Below, in pieces: positions 1 through 5,788 of a stretch of DNA of 6,595 bases. The first letter of the stretch is position 1, and each line of letters opens with the position of its first letter. The notes under the pieces are model-generated. The model saw nothing but the letters and a program-made list of their open reading frames with translations, ran no database searches and had not been told where the DNA came from. Origin of the DNA: Nonlabens sp. (GTDB lineage Bacteria > Bacteroidota > Bacteroidia > Flavobacteriales > Flavobacteriaceae); NCBI GenBank assembly GCA_023301395.1, contig JALZUY010000316.1:1-6595 (forward strand). Reading direction: 5' to 3'. A program made the translations under genes and the position numbers.

Positions 1-9
1 TTCCGATCT
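1..9. other. Probable residual Illumina adapter bases at the left edge
   Basis: The first nine bases, TTCCGATCT, are identical to the 3' end of the common Illumina adapter. Read outward on the minus strand they are AGATCGGAA, the start of the adapter read-through sequence. A nine-base match placed exactly at the terminus is unlikely by chance, about 1 in 260,000 for a fixed position. If this is adapter, the last three codons of the minus-strand toxin-like frame are artefactual and the left edge is a contig end. It could still be a coincidence in genuine coding sequence. Confidence 0.6.
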
Positions 10-259
10 CTCCTCCATCTAGCCCAAAGCCCCAAGCTGTAGCAAATGCTCCAACATGACGATAGATGATTTTAGCGTTTACTCCTAATTTTAAACCCTT
101 AATTAAATTACTTCCACCTAGCGTAAAAAGCCCTGCCGCCGCAAGCGTTCGATCAAGACCGTCCAGCTCTTCTCCAGTGATCGCATTTTTTCCCGTAAAC
201 AACTCATAAGCATCTTTTGCAATAGAAACCCCTGGAGTTATTCCTGCTGCAATAGGATT
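1..259 (-). CDS. Polymorphic toxin fragment with pre-toxin TG (PT-TG) domain, partial at both ends
   Basis: The minus strand is open from just inside a stop at 260-262 to the window edge. It reads roughly NPIAAGITPGVSIAKDAYEL, then TGKNAITGEEL (positions 164-196), then LDRTLAAAGLF, then a Gly/Leu/Lys-rich stretch. The PGV-x-AKDA-x-E-x-TGK-x-x-x-TGEEL-x-x-x-x-R-x-L-x-x-AGL pattern matches what I know of PT-TG domains. These sit just before the C-terminal toxin domain of secreted polymorphic toxins (contact-dependent, T6SS or T9SS effectors). Everything upstream (export and repeat domains) and the toxin domain itself are missing, so activity and immunity partner cannot be named. No start codon is present. 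The upstream limit coincides with a probable chimeric junction near 234-256, and the final bases match adapter sequence. Its reading direction opposes the neighbouring CCC-motif fragment. Domain call moderately sure; genomic placement here doubtful. Confidence 0.6.
234..256. other. Head-on junction between two truncated genes (probable chimeric or rearrangement breakpoint)
   Basis: On the plus strand this stretch reads GVIPAAIG, which aligns with the second transmembrane approach of the CCC-motif paralogue downstream (GWIFSLIG). On the minus strand the same bases read PIAAGITP, leading into the PT-TG domain. Both proteins therefore remain plausible across about 20 bases, and each loses homology on the far side. 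This is the picture expected where two unrelated sequences were joined through a short shared word, by assembly k-mer overlap, an inverted amplification chimera, or microhomology-mediated recombination. The exact breakpoint cannot be fixed by eye. Confidence 0.5.
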
Positions 260-491
260 CTACTTAGCTAACAAAGGAGTAAAAGAATATGAAGCAAACC
301 CAGATGGATATTCCAATGGACCTGCTATGAAAACTGCTAAAACAGTTTCTCTAGTTGTTACAATTCTTGCTTTCCTAGTAGCTTCATGGACACTTTACAC
401 TTATGCTACAACTACCGAAGAAGAAAGAGCTCAACAAGAATTAGAGCAAAAAGAACAACTAGAAGAAATGGGAATCGAATTACCGTGGTAA
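234..491 (+). pseudogene. CCC-motif membrane protein, 5'-truncated copy
   Basis: An in-frame plus-strand segment ends at TAA 489-491 and encodes GVIPAAIGFYLANKG, then an NPDGYSN turn, an AMKTAKTVSL segment, a second hydrophobic helix (about 345-408), and a charged Glu/Gln-rich tail ending ELPW. It parallels the intact neighbour at 576-959 block for block: IGF, AN, NPD-x-YSN, AMK-x-AKTV, then a transmembrane helix. The two are therefore paralogues of the small flavobacterial CCC-motif (DUF4190-like) two-helix inner-membrane proteins. The first helix with the Cys-Cys-Cys motif and the start codon are absent; the frame meets a stop at 207-209 inside the opposing toxin-like sequence. The ATG at 327 lies inside the conserved region and is unlikely to be the true start. 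The truncation may come from the chimeric join rather than biological decay. Function unknown. Confidence 0.65.
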
Positions 492-504
492 TCTAATTTC
501 TCAG

Positions 505-549
505 AATAATAAAAAAAGGGAACGCAATGCGTTCCCTTTTTTTATTATT
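505..549. terminator. Strong bidirectional rho-independent terminator
   Basis: The arms at 505-525 and 529-549 are perfect 21-base reverse complements around a 3-base loop (AAT). The GC core is GGGAACGC (518-525) with GCGTTCCC (529-536). It is flanked by A7 on the left and T7 on the right, so it can end transcription from either strand. It starts 14 bases after the stop of the truncated CCC-motif gene and ends 26 bases before the next start, which isolates the two paralogues transcriptionally. Confidence 0.93.
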
Positions 550-575
550 TTTACTTCAACATAAAATAAAACATC

Positions 576-959
576 ATGCAAAAATTAAAAACAACCTTAG
601 TTTACATATTATCCATAGCAGGATTTTTATGTTGTTGCTTAGGTATAGGATGGATATTCTCATTAATAGGATTCTTAAAGGCTAATAGCGCCTTAAAGAA
701 AGCTCAACAAAACCCAGATGACTATTCAAATATAAATGCTATGAAGTCAGCAAAGACTGTGGCATTAATATCTTTAGTCATTAGTGGCTTAATTGGTCTT
801 TTTGTAATTTACGTAGTAGTCATGATATTCACTAATCCTGAATTTGCTTGTGAGTTTTGGAATGAAGCACTTAAGAATATAGAAAATAATCCAGGCGTTC
901 AAGAAGAAGGAGTTGAATTCTACCGCAACATGAGAGACGAAGCTTGTGCTAAATTATAA
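576..959 (+). CDS. CCC-motif small membrane protein (127 aa)
   Basis: A two-helix inner-membrane protein of the flavobacterial CCC-motif family, related in layout to DUF4190-type proteins; no molecular function is established. Helix 1 spans about residues 8-33 and contains Cys19-Cys20-Cys21 (positions 630-638). A short polar loop follows (KANSALKKAQQNPDDYSN, residues 35-52), then a conserved AMKSAKTVAL segment and helix 2 (about 62-86). The C-terminal 40 residues are soluble and acidic, with Cys92 and Cys124. The start ATG has no obvious Shine-Dalgarno site, which is normal for this phylum. The gene stands alone between two hairpin terminators, so it is probably monocistronic. It is the intact paralogue of the fragment ending at 491, but their C-terminal tails differ completely: here Cys-containing, there Glu/Gln-rich. 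The family call rests on the CCC signature and the shared blocks. Confidence 0.88.
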   Translation: MQKLKTTLVYILSIAGFLCCCLGIGWIFSLIGFLKANSALKKAQQNPDDYSNINAMKSAKTVALISLVISGLIGLFVIYVVVMIFTNPEFACEFWNEALKNIENNPGVQEEGVEFYRNMRDEACAKL

Positions 960-977
960 TACAAACTTTATAAAACT

Positions 978-1008
978 AAAAAAGGCTCGCAAATGCGAGC
1001 CTTTTTTT
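978..1008. terminator. Bidirectional terminator between convergent genes
   Basis: The 7-bp GC-rich stem GGCTCGC (984-990) pairs with GCGAGCC (995-1001) around the loop AAAT. Six A residues precede it and seven T residues follow it, so a U-tract forms on either transcript. It lies between the stop of the CCC-motif gene (959) and the stop of the convergent rocD gene (1027), and probably terminates both. Confidence 0.92.
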
Positions 1009-1026
1009 ATGATTAAATTTCAGAAA

Positions 1027-2304
1027 TTACTCAAAGCTTTTCAAAGTATCAATGATAATATCGATACATTCATTAAGTTGTTCTTTATTCATAACAAGTG
1101 GTGGCGCAAAACGTATGATATTTCCATGAGTAGGTTTTGCAAGCAATCCATTATCACGCAACTTCATGCATATGTTCCATGCAGTATCTCCATCTTCAGC
1201 ATCATTGATAACAATAGCATTTAACAATCCGCGACCTCTTACCAGAGTTACCGCATCAGTAGTTTCAATATATTTATTGATACGAGCTCTAAAATGATTT
1301 CCTAGTTCACGAGCATTTTGAGCTAGTTTCTCATCAGTAACTACATTAAGAGCCGCCATTGCAACCGCTGCCGCAACAGGATTCCCACCAAATGTGCTAC
1401 CGTGCTGTCCTGGCTTAATCACGTTCATGATTTCATTATTTGCTAGTACGGCGCTTACTGGATATGCTCCACCAGATAGTGCTTTTCCTAAAATCAACAC
1501 ATCTGGCTGTGCATATGTAGCAGACTGCTTTTCACAATGTCCAGCACAATCACATTTCCCACATACTGCAAGTAAAGCTCCTGTGCGAGCAATTCCCGTT
1601 TGAATCTCGTCAGCAATAAAAAGTGCGTTGTATTTTTTACAAAGTTCTTGAGATTTTTTCATGAACTCATCATCTGGAGTATAAACACCAGCTTCACCTT
1701 GAATAGGCTCAATTAAAAATCCTGCAATATTATCTTGTTGTAAAGCTTCTTCTAGAGCAGCTGTGTCATCATAAGGTATTTTTACAAATCCAGGAGTGTA
1801 CGGTCCAAAGTTTTTGCGAGCACCTTCATCATTTGAGAAAGAGATAATCGTAGTGGTGCGACCGTGGAAATTATTCTCAGCAACAATTATTTTTGCTTCA
1901 TGCTCAGCAACTCCTTTTTTCTCATATGCCCATTTACGAGCAATTTTAATAGCGGTCTCAACAGCCTCAGCTCCAGTATTCATAGGTAAGACTTTATCAA
2001 ACCCAAAATACTCAGTCATGTACTTCTCATAAACACCTAGCTTATCATTATGAAATGCTCGTGATGTTAATGTAAGTGTTTGCGCCTGCTCATTCATCGC
2101 GTTAACGATAGCTGGATGACAATGACCTTGATTCACTGCAGAGTATGCACTTAAAAAATCATAATATCTCTTTCCTTCTACATCCCACACATAAACTCCT
2201 TCACCTCTTTCTAGCACCACAGGTAGTGGGTGATAGTTGTGAGCTCCATGAGCATCTTCAAGATCTATATAATGTTGAGAATCATTTTTAGTCGCTGTAC
2301 TCAT
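1027..2304 (-). CDS. rocD: Ornithine--oxo-acid aminotransferase (ornithine delta-aminotransferase)
   Basis: A cytosolic PLP enzyme converting L-ornithine plus 2-oxoglutarate to glutamate-5-semialdehyde plus glutamate, linking arginine/ornithine breakdown with proline and glutamate. At 425 residues it is close to the usual 400-430. Visible class-III aminotransferase landmarks, in order: SAYSAVNQGHCHP (52-64), typical of ornithine rather than acetylornithine aminotransferases; the PLP-phosphate loop TGAEA (110-114); FHGRT (146-150); EPIQGEAG (199-206); ADEIQTG with Asp232 (231-237), which contacts the PLP pyridine nitrogen; Schiff-base Lys274 in LGKALSGG; HGSTFGGNP (301-309); RGRGLLNAI (356-364); and IIRFAPPL with the substrate-carboxylate Arg398. 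Between ADEIQTG and Lys274 is a short insert with Cys248, Cys251, Cys253 and Cys257, absent from the human enzyme and, as I recall, seen in flavobacterial homologues. The start ATG (2302-2304) is preceded by an A/G-rich stretch but no true Shine-Dalgarno. It is divergent from rlmD and convergent with the CCC-motif gene. Confidence 0.96.
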   Translation of the reverse strand: MSTATKNDSQHYIDLEDAHGAHNYHPLPVVLERGEGVYVWDVEGKRYYDFLSAYSAVNQGHCHPAIVNAMNEQAQTLTLTSRAFHNDKLGVYEKYMTEYFGFDKVLPMNTGAEAVETAIKIARKWAYEKKGVAEHEAKIIVAENNFHGRTTTIISFSNDEGARKNFGPYTPGFVKIPYDDTAALEEALQQDNIAGFLIEPIQGEAGVYTPDDEFMKKSQELCKKYNALFIADEIQTGIARTGALLAVCGKCDCAGHCEKQSATYAQPDVLILGKALSGGAYPVSAVLANNEIMNVIKPGQHGSTFGGNPVAAAVAMAALNVVTDEKLAQNARELGNHFRARINKYIETTDAVTLVRGRGLLNAIVINDAEDGDTAWNICMKLRDNGLLAKPTHGNIIRFAPPLVMNKEQLNECIDIIIDTLKSFE

Positions 2305-2423
2305 AATTTCTTTTTTATCTATGCCGCAATTTACAAAAACGACAGTGTATGATGTGATTGTAGCGATTAAATTTTATTCAAAAAATAGGAATCGACTCAG
2401 TCTATTCCTTTAAATTTGGACTC
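2305..2423. promoter_or_regulatory. Divergent intergenic region holding the rocD and rlmD-operon promoters
   Basis: This 119-bp AT-rich gap separates the divergent starts of rocD and rlmD, so both promoters should lie here. On the plus strand TAAATTTG at 2411-2418 exactly fits the Bacteroidota -7 consensus TAnnTTTG. It ends only 5 bases before the rlmD ATG, and no good -33 TTG is seen at the expected distance. If used, the rlmD transcript would be leaderless or nearly so. No convincing promoter pair was found for rocD on the minus strand, and no operator palindrome is evident. Confidence 0.35.
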
Positions 2424-3842
2424 ATGTCAAAAAGAAGAAATCGAGCCCATAAAACTTTTGAAAATGTACCTGTAGTTGATGCAGGAGCAAAAGGTAAAAG
2501 TGTGGCCAAAACCGAAGATGGAGCTGTTATTTTTCTAAAAAACGCAGTACCTGGAGATATAGTAGATATTAAAACCTTTAAAAAGAGAAAATCATTTTTT
2601 GAAGGTGAAGCTACCGTTTTCCATAAATTATCAGATCGACGCACAGAGCCTGTGTGTAAGCACTTTGGCACTTGTGGTGGTTGTAAATGGCAACACATGA
2701 GTTATGAAAGTCAATTGTTTTTCAAGCAAAAAGAAGTCGTTGAGAACCTTACCAGAATAGGCCACCTTGAATTACCTGAGGTTACTCCTATCGCCGGATC
2801 TGCTAAGCAATTTTATTATCGCAATAAAATGGAATTTAGCTTTTCTGCAAGTCGCTGGTTAACTCTTGAAGAAATCCAGAGTGATGTACAGATTGAGGAT
2901 AAAAAAGCCTTAGGATTTCACATTCCTGGAATGTGGGATAAAATCTTACACCTTGATGAGTGTCATTTGCACCCAACAATTGGTGAGCAAATTAGATTAA
3001 GTGTTCACGCTTTCGCGAAAGCGGAAAACATAGAATATTTCAATCCACGAGAAAAAGATGGAATTCTAAGAACTTTAATGCTACGCATGTCTTCTACTGG
3101 TGAAAATATGGTCGTAATTCAATTCTTTAAAGATGATGAAAGAGCAAGAATTGCTTTACTGGATCATTTAAAAGCAGAATTCCCACAAATAACTTCATTG
3201 CAGTATATTATCAATGAAAAAGCAAACGATACCATCTATGATCAAGACGTGATATGTTATCATGGGCGTGATCATATTTTTGAGGAAATGGAAGGCTTGC
3301 AATTCAAGATAAATGCAAAGTCTTTTTATCAGACAAATTCCACTCAGGCATACGAACTTTACAAAATCACTCGTGATTTTGCTGGACTGACTGGTGAGGA
3401 ATTAGTTTATGTCTTATACACAGGAACGGGAACAATCGCTCAATTTGTCGCAAAAAAAGCTAAACATGTCGTAGGAATAGAATCTGTTCCAGTTGCTATT
3501 GAGGATGCAAAGGCAAATGCATCGCATAATGGTATTGAAAACACAACATTTTTTGCAGGTGATATGAGAGACGTTTTTACCGCAGATTTTATTGCAGAAC
3601 ATGGTGCACCAGACGTGGTAATTACAGATCCACCGCGTGATGGAATGCATAAAGATGTAGTTGCTCAATTACTTGCAATTGCTGCACCACGTATAGTTTA
3701 TGTAAGTTGTAATAGTGCAACACAAGCGCGTGACCTTGCGTTATTAAAAGAGGTTTATGAAATTAAGAAATATCAACCAGTGGATATGTTTCCACAAACA
3801 CATCACGTAGAGAGCGTGGTTCTTTTAGAAAAAATAAAATAA
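2424..3842 (+). CDS. rlmD: RlmD/TrmA-family 23S rRNA (uracil-5-)-methyltransferase
   Basis: A SAM-dependent RNA m5U methyltransferase of the TrmA/RlmCD/RlmD family. Automatic annotation would assign 23S rRNA U1939, but substrate (rRNA or tRNA U54) cannot be settled from sequence. At 472 residues it has the expected size. It begins with a TRAM-type RNA-binding domain (about 11-66). An Fe-S cluster site follows with Cys78, Cys84 and Cys87 (C-x5-C-x2-C) and the fourth ligand probably Cys180 in LDECHLH. The central RNA-recognition region (about 120-290) leads into the Rossmann methyltransferase domain. There I see FYQTN (301-305), motif I LYTGTGTI (331-338), DPPRDGM (402-408), the catalytic nucleophile Cys429 in YVSCNS, and the general base Glu463 in HHVES. 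Odd point: residue 330, just before motif I, is Val where the family has Asp or Glu. No earlier in-frame ATG is evident. It heads a four-gene operon, with the TlpA-like gene 7 bases downstream. Confidence 0.93.
   Translation: MSKRRNRAHKTFENVPVVDAGAKGKSVAKTEDGAVIFLKNAVPGDIVDIKTFKKRKSFFEGEATVFHKLSDRRTEPVCKHFGTCGGCKWQHMSYESQLFFKQKEVVENLTRIGHLELPEVTPIAGSAKQFYYRNKMEFSFSASRWLTLEEIQSDVQIEDKKALGFHIPGMWDKILHLDECHLHPTIGEQIRLSVHAFAKAENIEYFNPREKDGILRTLMLRMSSTGENMVVIQFFKDDERARIALLDHLKAEFPQITSLQYIINEKANDTIYDQDVICYHGRDHIFEEMEGLQFKINAKSFYQTNSTQAYELYKITRDFAGLTGEELVYVLYTGTGTIAQFVAKKAKHVVGIESVPVAIEDAKANASHNGIENTTFFAGDMRDVFTADFIAEHGAPDVVITDPPRDGMHKDVVAQLLAIAAPRIVYVSCNSATQARDLALLKEVYEIKKYQPVDMFPQTHHVESVVLLEKIK
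3008..3023. repeat. 16-bp perfect GC-rich palindrome inside rlmD
   Basis: CGCTTTCGCGAAAGCG is its own reverse complement over all 16 bases and is much richer in GC than its AT-rich surroundings. It encodes AFAKA (residues 196-200 of RlmD) in a variable part of the protein between conserved blocks. Only one copy is in this window. I recall similar TTTCGCGAAA-type palindromes recurring in some marine flavobacterial genomes, comparable to the cyanobacterial HIP1 word, but cannot confirm that here. Confidence 0.6.
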
Positions 3843-3849
3843 TTCTATC

Positions 3850-5283
3850 ATGAAAAAAATACTTTTAATCTTATTAGTTATCGTTGGACTTGTATCCTGT
3901 GATGATAAAAAAAGTGGAGACTCAGTTAAAAACGAGATTGTAGTTTCTGGAACAATTACCGCTATAGATTCTATAGCAGTACCTGAAAAACTGACCGCTT
4001 ATCTATACAATCAGTCTAAAGCTGATTATGACGAAATTGAAATTGAGGTAGCTACAGATGGTAGTTTCTCAAAAGTATTGCCCGTAGAAAAGACGATGAG
4101 TTTTTCAATCTATGGAGATTTTGGCGCACAATTAGTCGCTAGTCCTGGTGATTCTATTACATTAATGACAAATTCCCGTTTTAAGAACATCACTTACGGT
4201 GGAAATGGCGGAGCCGCAAACACGGCTCTTGAGGAATATATAGAAAACAATCCTGCAAAGGAATTACTAGAAGGAAAAGAAACTCTAGCGCCACAAGAGT
4301 ATGCAGGCATCTTAAACAACACATTGAGTGCTGTTAAAACTTATAATGCAGCTTTCCTTGCAAAGAATGACTATCAGGTTCTTAAAGATTATGTAAACGC
4401 TGAAGAAGCGTTTCTTATTCCTGCAAAGAAACTAGAATATGCGCTGTTCACTCCACAAGGACCTATGGCTTTTCAAGACTCTACATTCATGGACAGCTTT
4501 AATAAGCTTCCAGAATATAAAGAAGCTTATGACGTAAATAGTAATAGCCCAGGAATGGTTGCTAACTATATAGGTTATGTTTGGGAAAGAGATGCAGAGG
4601 AAAAAAGTGATGAAGCTGCAGAGACTGCATTTATGAGCCGTCTAAGGTCTCTTGAAAACAATGATTATTTACAAAAGAAGATCATTCAAAGTAAAGTAAT
4701 GAATAAGCTTGAAGATAACAACATCACTTTTTATGAAAACCATAAAGAAGCTGTTGAAAAAATTCTTGCTGGAACTCCTATGGCAACAACTATTGCTTCA
4801 AAATACACTGATGTAAAGAATTTACTGGAAAACCCAGAAATCCCAGCAGATGCTGAACTACTTACTTTCAATTCTGAAGATCCTACAAAATTCATTGATG
4901 AAATCATTGCAAACGCAAATGGGAAAGTAATTTACATAGACAACTGGGCAACCTGGTGTGGACCATGTAAAAGTGAATTTAAAAATGCATCTCCAGCATT
5001 ACATGAGAAATTTAAGGATGATGTCGAGTTTGTTTATTTATGCCACAATAGTAAAGAGCCTGGTTACGTTCCTTCTATAGCAAAATTTAAAATTGCAGGA
5101 AAACACTATTTTTTAACTGACAAACAGTCGAGACCTATCTTTAAGCAAATTGATCTTGAAGGTTTCCCTACATATACAATCATTAACAAGAAAGGTGAAA
5201 TTGTTTTATCTGATTATGTCCACAGACCTAGTTATGTAAAAACAACTGAGATTCTTACAGGTTTAATTAATGAAGAAATATAG
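3850..5283 (+). CDS. TlpA-like thioredoxin-fold lipoprotein (thiol-disulfide oxidoreductase)
   Basis: A predicted envelope lipoprotein with a C-terminal thioredoxin domain, probably reducing or isomerising disulfides outside the cytoplasm. The N-terminus MKKILLILLVIVGLVSC is a type-II signal with lipobox LVSC and lipidated Cys17. It is followed at once by Asp-Asp-Lys-Lys, reminiscent of the Bacteroidota surface-export signal. Residues 28-120 look like a beta-rich domain (VVSGTITAID, then DGSFSKVLPVE and GDSITL), resembling the N-terminal domain often fused to Bacteroidota TlpA proteins (DUF4369-like; uncertain). Residues 125-330 are largely helical and charged. The thioredoxin domain covers about 340-477: NWATWCGPCKSEF with redox Cys370 and Cys373, and the cis-Pro loop GFPTYTIINKKGE with Pro440. 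At 477 residues it is of the long, multi-domain TlpA type. It starts 7 bases after the rlmD stop and overlaps the next gene by 14 bases, so it is co-transcribed and likely translationally coupled. Its substrate is unknown; the two downstream envelope proteins are natural candidates. Confidence 0.92.
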   Translation: MKKILLILLVIVGLVSCDDKKSGDSVKNEIVVSGTITAIDSIAVPEKLTAYLYNQSKADYDEIEIEVATDGSFSKVLPVEKTMSFSIYGDFGAQLVASPGDSITLMTNSRFKNITYGGNGGAANTALEEYIENNPAKELLEGKETLAPQEYAGILNNTLSAVKTYNAAFLAKNDYQVLKDYVNAEEAFLIPAKKLEYALFTPQGPMAFQDSTFMDSFNKLPEYKEAYDVNSNSPGMVANYIGYVWERDAEEKSDEAAETAFMSRLRSLENNDYLQKKIIQSKVMNKLEDNNITFYENHKEAVEKILAGTPMATTIASKYTDVKNLLENPEIPADAELLTFNSEDPTKFIDEIIANANGKVIYIDNWATWCGPCKSEFKNASPALHEKFKDDVEFVYLCHNSKEPGYVPSIAKFKIAGKHYFLTDKQSRPIFKQIDLEGFPTYTIINKKGEIVLSDYVHRPSYVKTTEILTGLINEEI

Positions 5284-5788
5284 TTTATCTATTATAGCAT
5301 GTATCGTCCTTTTTACAATTGGTATTTCTAGTTGTGAAAAGGATGATTTATGTGACCCATCTTTAAGTGTTACTCCACGACTTATTATCACATTTGTAGA
5401 TATCACAGATCCTGAGGAGCGTAAAACTGTTGATGAATTACAGCTAAAGGAAATAGGTGCATCAGGTTTTGCTCCATTAGACTCCAGCGGCTCTACATTA
5501 CTCACAGATGTGGATTCTATCGCGGTTCCCTTAAGAACTGATAATAATAGAACCAGTTATGATTTCTATAGAGAAGATGCTACTGGGATTAATATTGACA
5601 ATATAGATTTCAATTATACTCTAGAAGAAATTTATGTCAATAGAGCTTGTGGATTTAAAGTCACCTATAATAATCTAGGCTTTGTACAAAACCCAGAATC
5701 TACTGGACAAGAATGGATTAGAAACGTAAGAGTACTTACAGAAAGTGTAACCTCAAACAACGATATACACATTGAAATACGTCATTAA
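5270..5788 (+). CDS. DUF6452 family lipoprotein
   Basis: A 172-residue predicted lipoprotein of unknown function. The type-II signal peptide ends at GISSC, with lipidated Cys22 followed by Glu-Lys-Asp-Asp, an acidic stretch like the Bacteroidota lipoprotein surface-export signal. The mature part shows features I associate with DUF6452: CEKDDLC with Cys28, TPRLIITFVD (35-44), DSIAVPLRTD (82-91), a NYTLEEIYVNRACGFK block (115-130) with Cys127, and a beta-rich character. Cys28 and Cys127 could form a disulfide in the envelope, a possible substrate for the TlpA-like protein encoded immediately upstream (inference). The ATG at 5270 overlaps the end of the TlpA-like gene by 14 bases in another frame, and the next gene overlaps this one by 17. 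In Flavobacteriaceae I recall this family lying between rlmD and a DUF6048 gene, as it does here apart from the TlpA insert. Confidence 0.88.
   Translation: MKKYSLSIIACIVLFTIGISSCEKDDLCDPSLSVTPRLIITFVDITDPEERKTVDELQLKEIGASGFAPLDSSGSTLLTDVDSIAVPLRTDNNRTSYDFYREDATGINIDNIDFNYTLEEIYVNRACGFKVTYNNLGFVQNPESTGQEWIRNVRVLTESVTSNNDIHIEIRH

Noticed and set aside
327..491. ATG at 327 as the true start of a 54-residue protein
   Set aside because: Paralogue-like sequence continues at least 90 bases upstream in frame, so this Met is internal and the gene is 5'-truncated.
946..1224. Plus-strand open frame encoding a Lys/Ile-rich 92-residue product
   Set aside because: It crosses the bidirectional terminator and is mostly antisense to the conserved C-terminus of rocD; composition is unlike a real protein.
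1394..2032. Two plus-strand open frames (1394-1603 and 1796-2032) within rocD
   Set aside because: Both are antisense shadows of strongly conserved aminotransferase coding sequence and show no domain features.
1027..2304. Reading the aminotransferase as acetylornithine or GABA aminotransferase
   Set aside because: SAYSAVNQGHCHP and RGRGLLNAIVI are typical of ornithine delta-aminotransferase, and no arginine-biosynthesis genes adjoin it.
2305..2400. A sigma-70-like TTGAAT/TACAAT pair for rocD on the minus strand
   Set aside because: Spacing is only about 13 bases and the phylum uses a different -33/-7 consensus; not supportable.
2402..2698. Minus-strand open frame overlapping the rlmD start
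   Set aside because: It lies opposite the TRAM domain and Fe-S Cys region of rlmD, which clearly encode a known family on the other strand.
3414..3668. Cys-rich minus-strand open frame inside rlmD
   Set aside because: Its Cys codons are the complement of Ala/Thr codons in the methyltransferase domain; an antisense artefact.
5263..5505. Minus-strand open frame opposite the DUF6452 gene
   Set aside because: The sense strand has a lipoprotein signal and family motifs; the antisense frame has neither.
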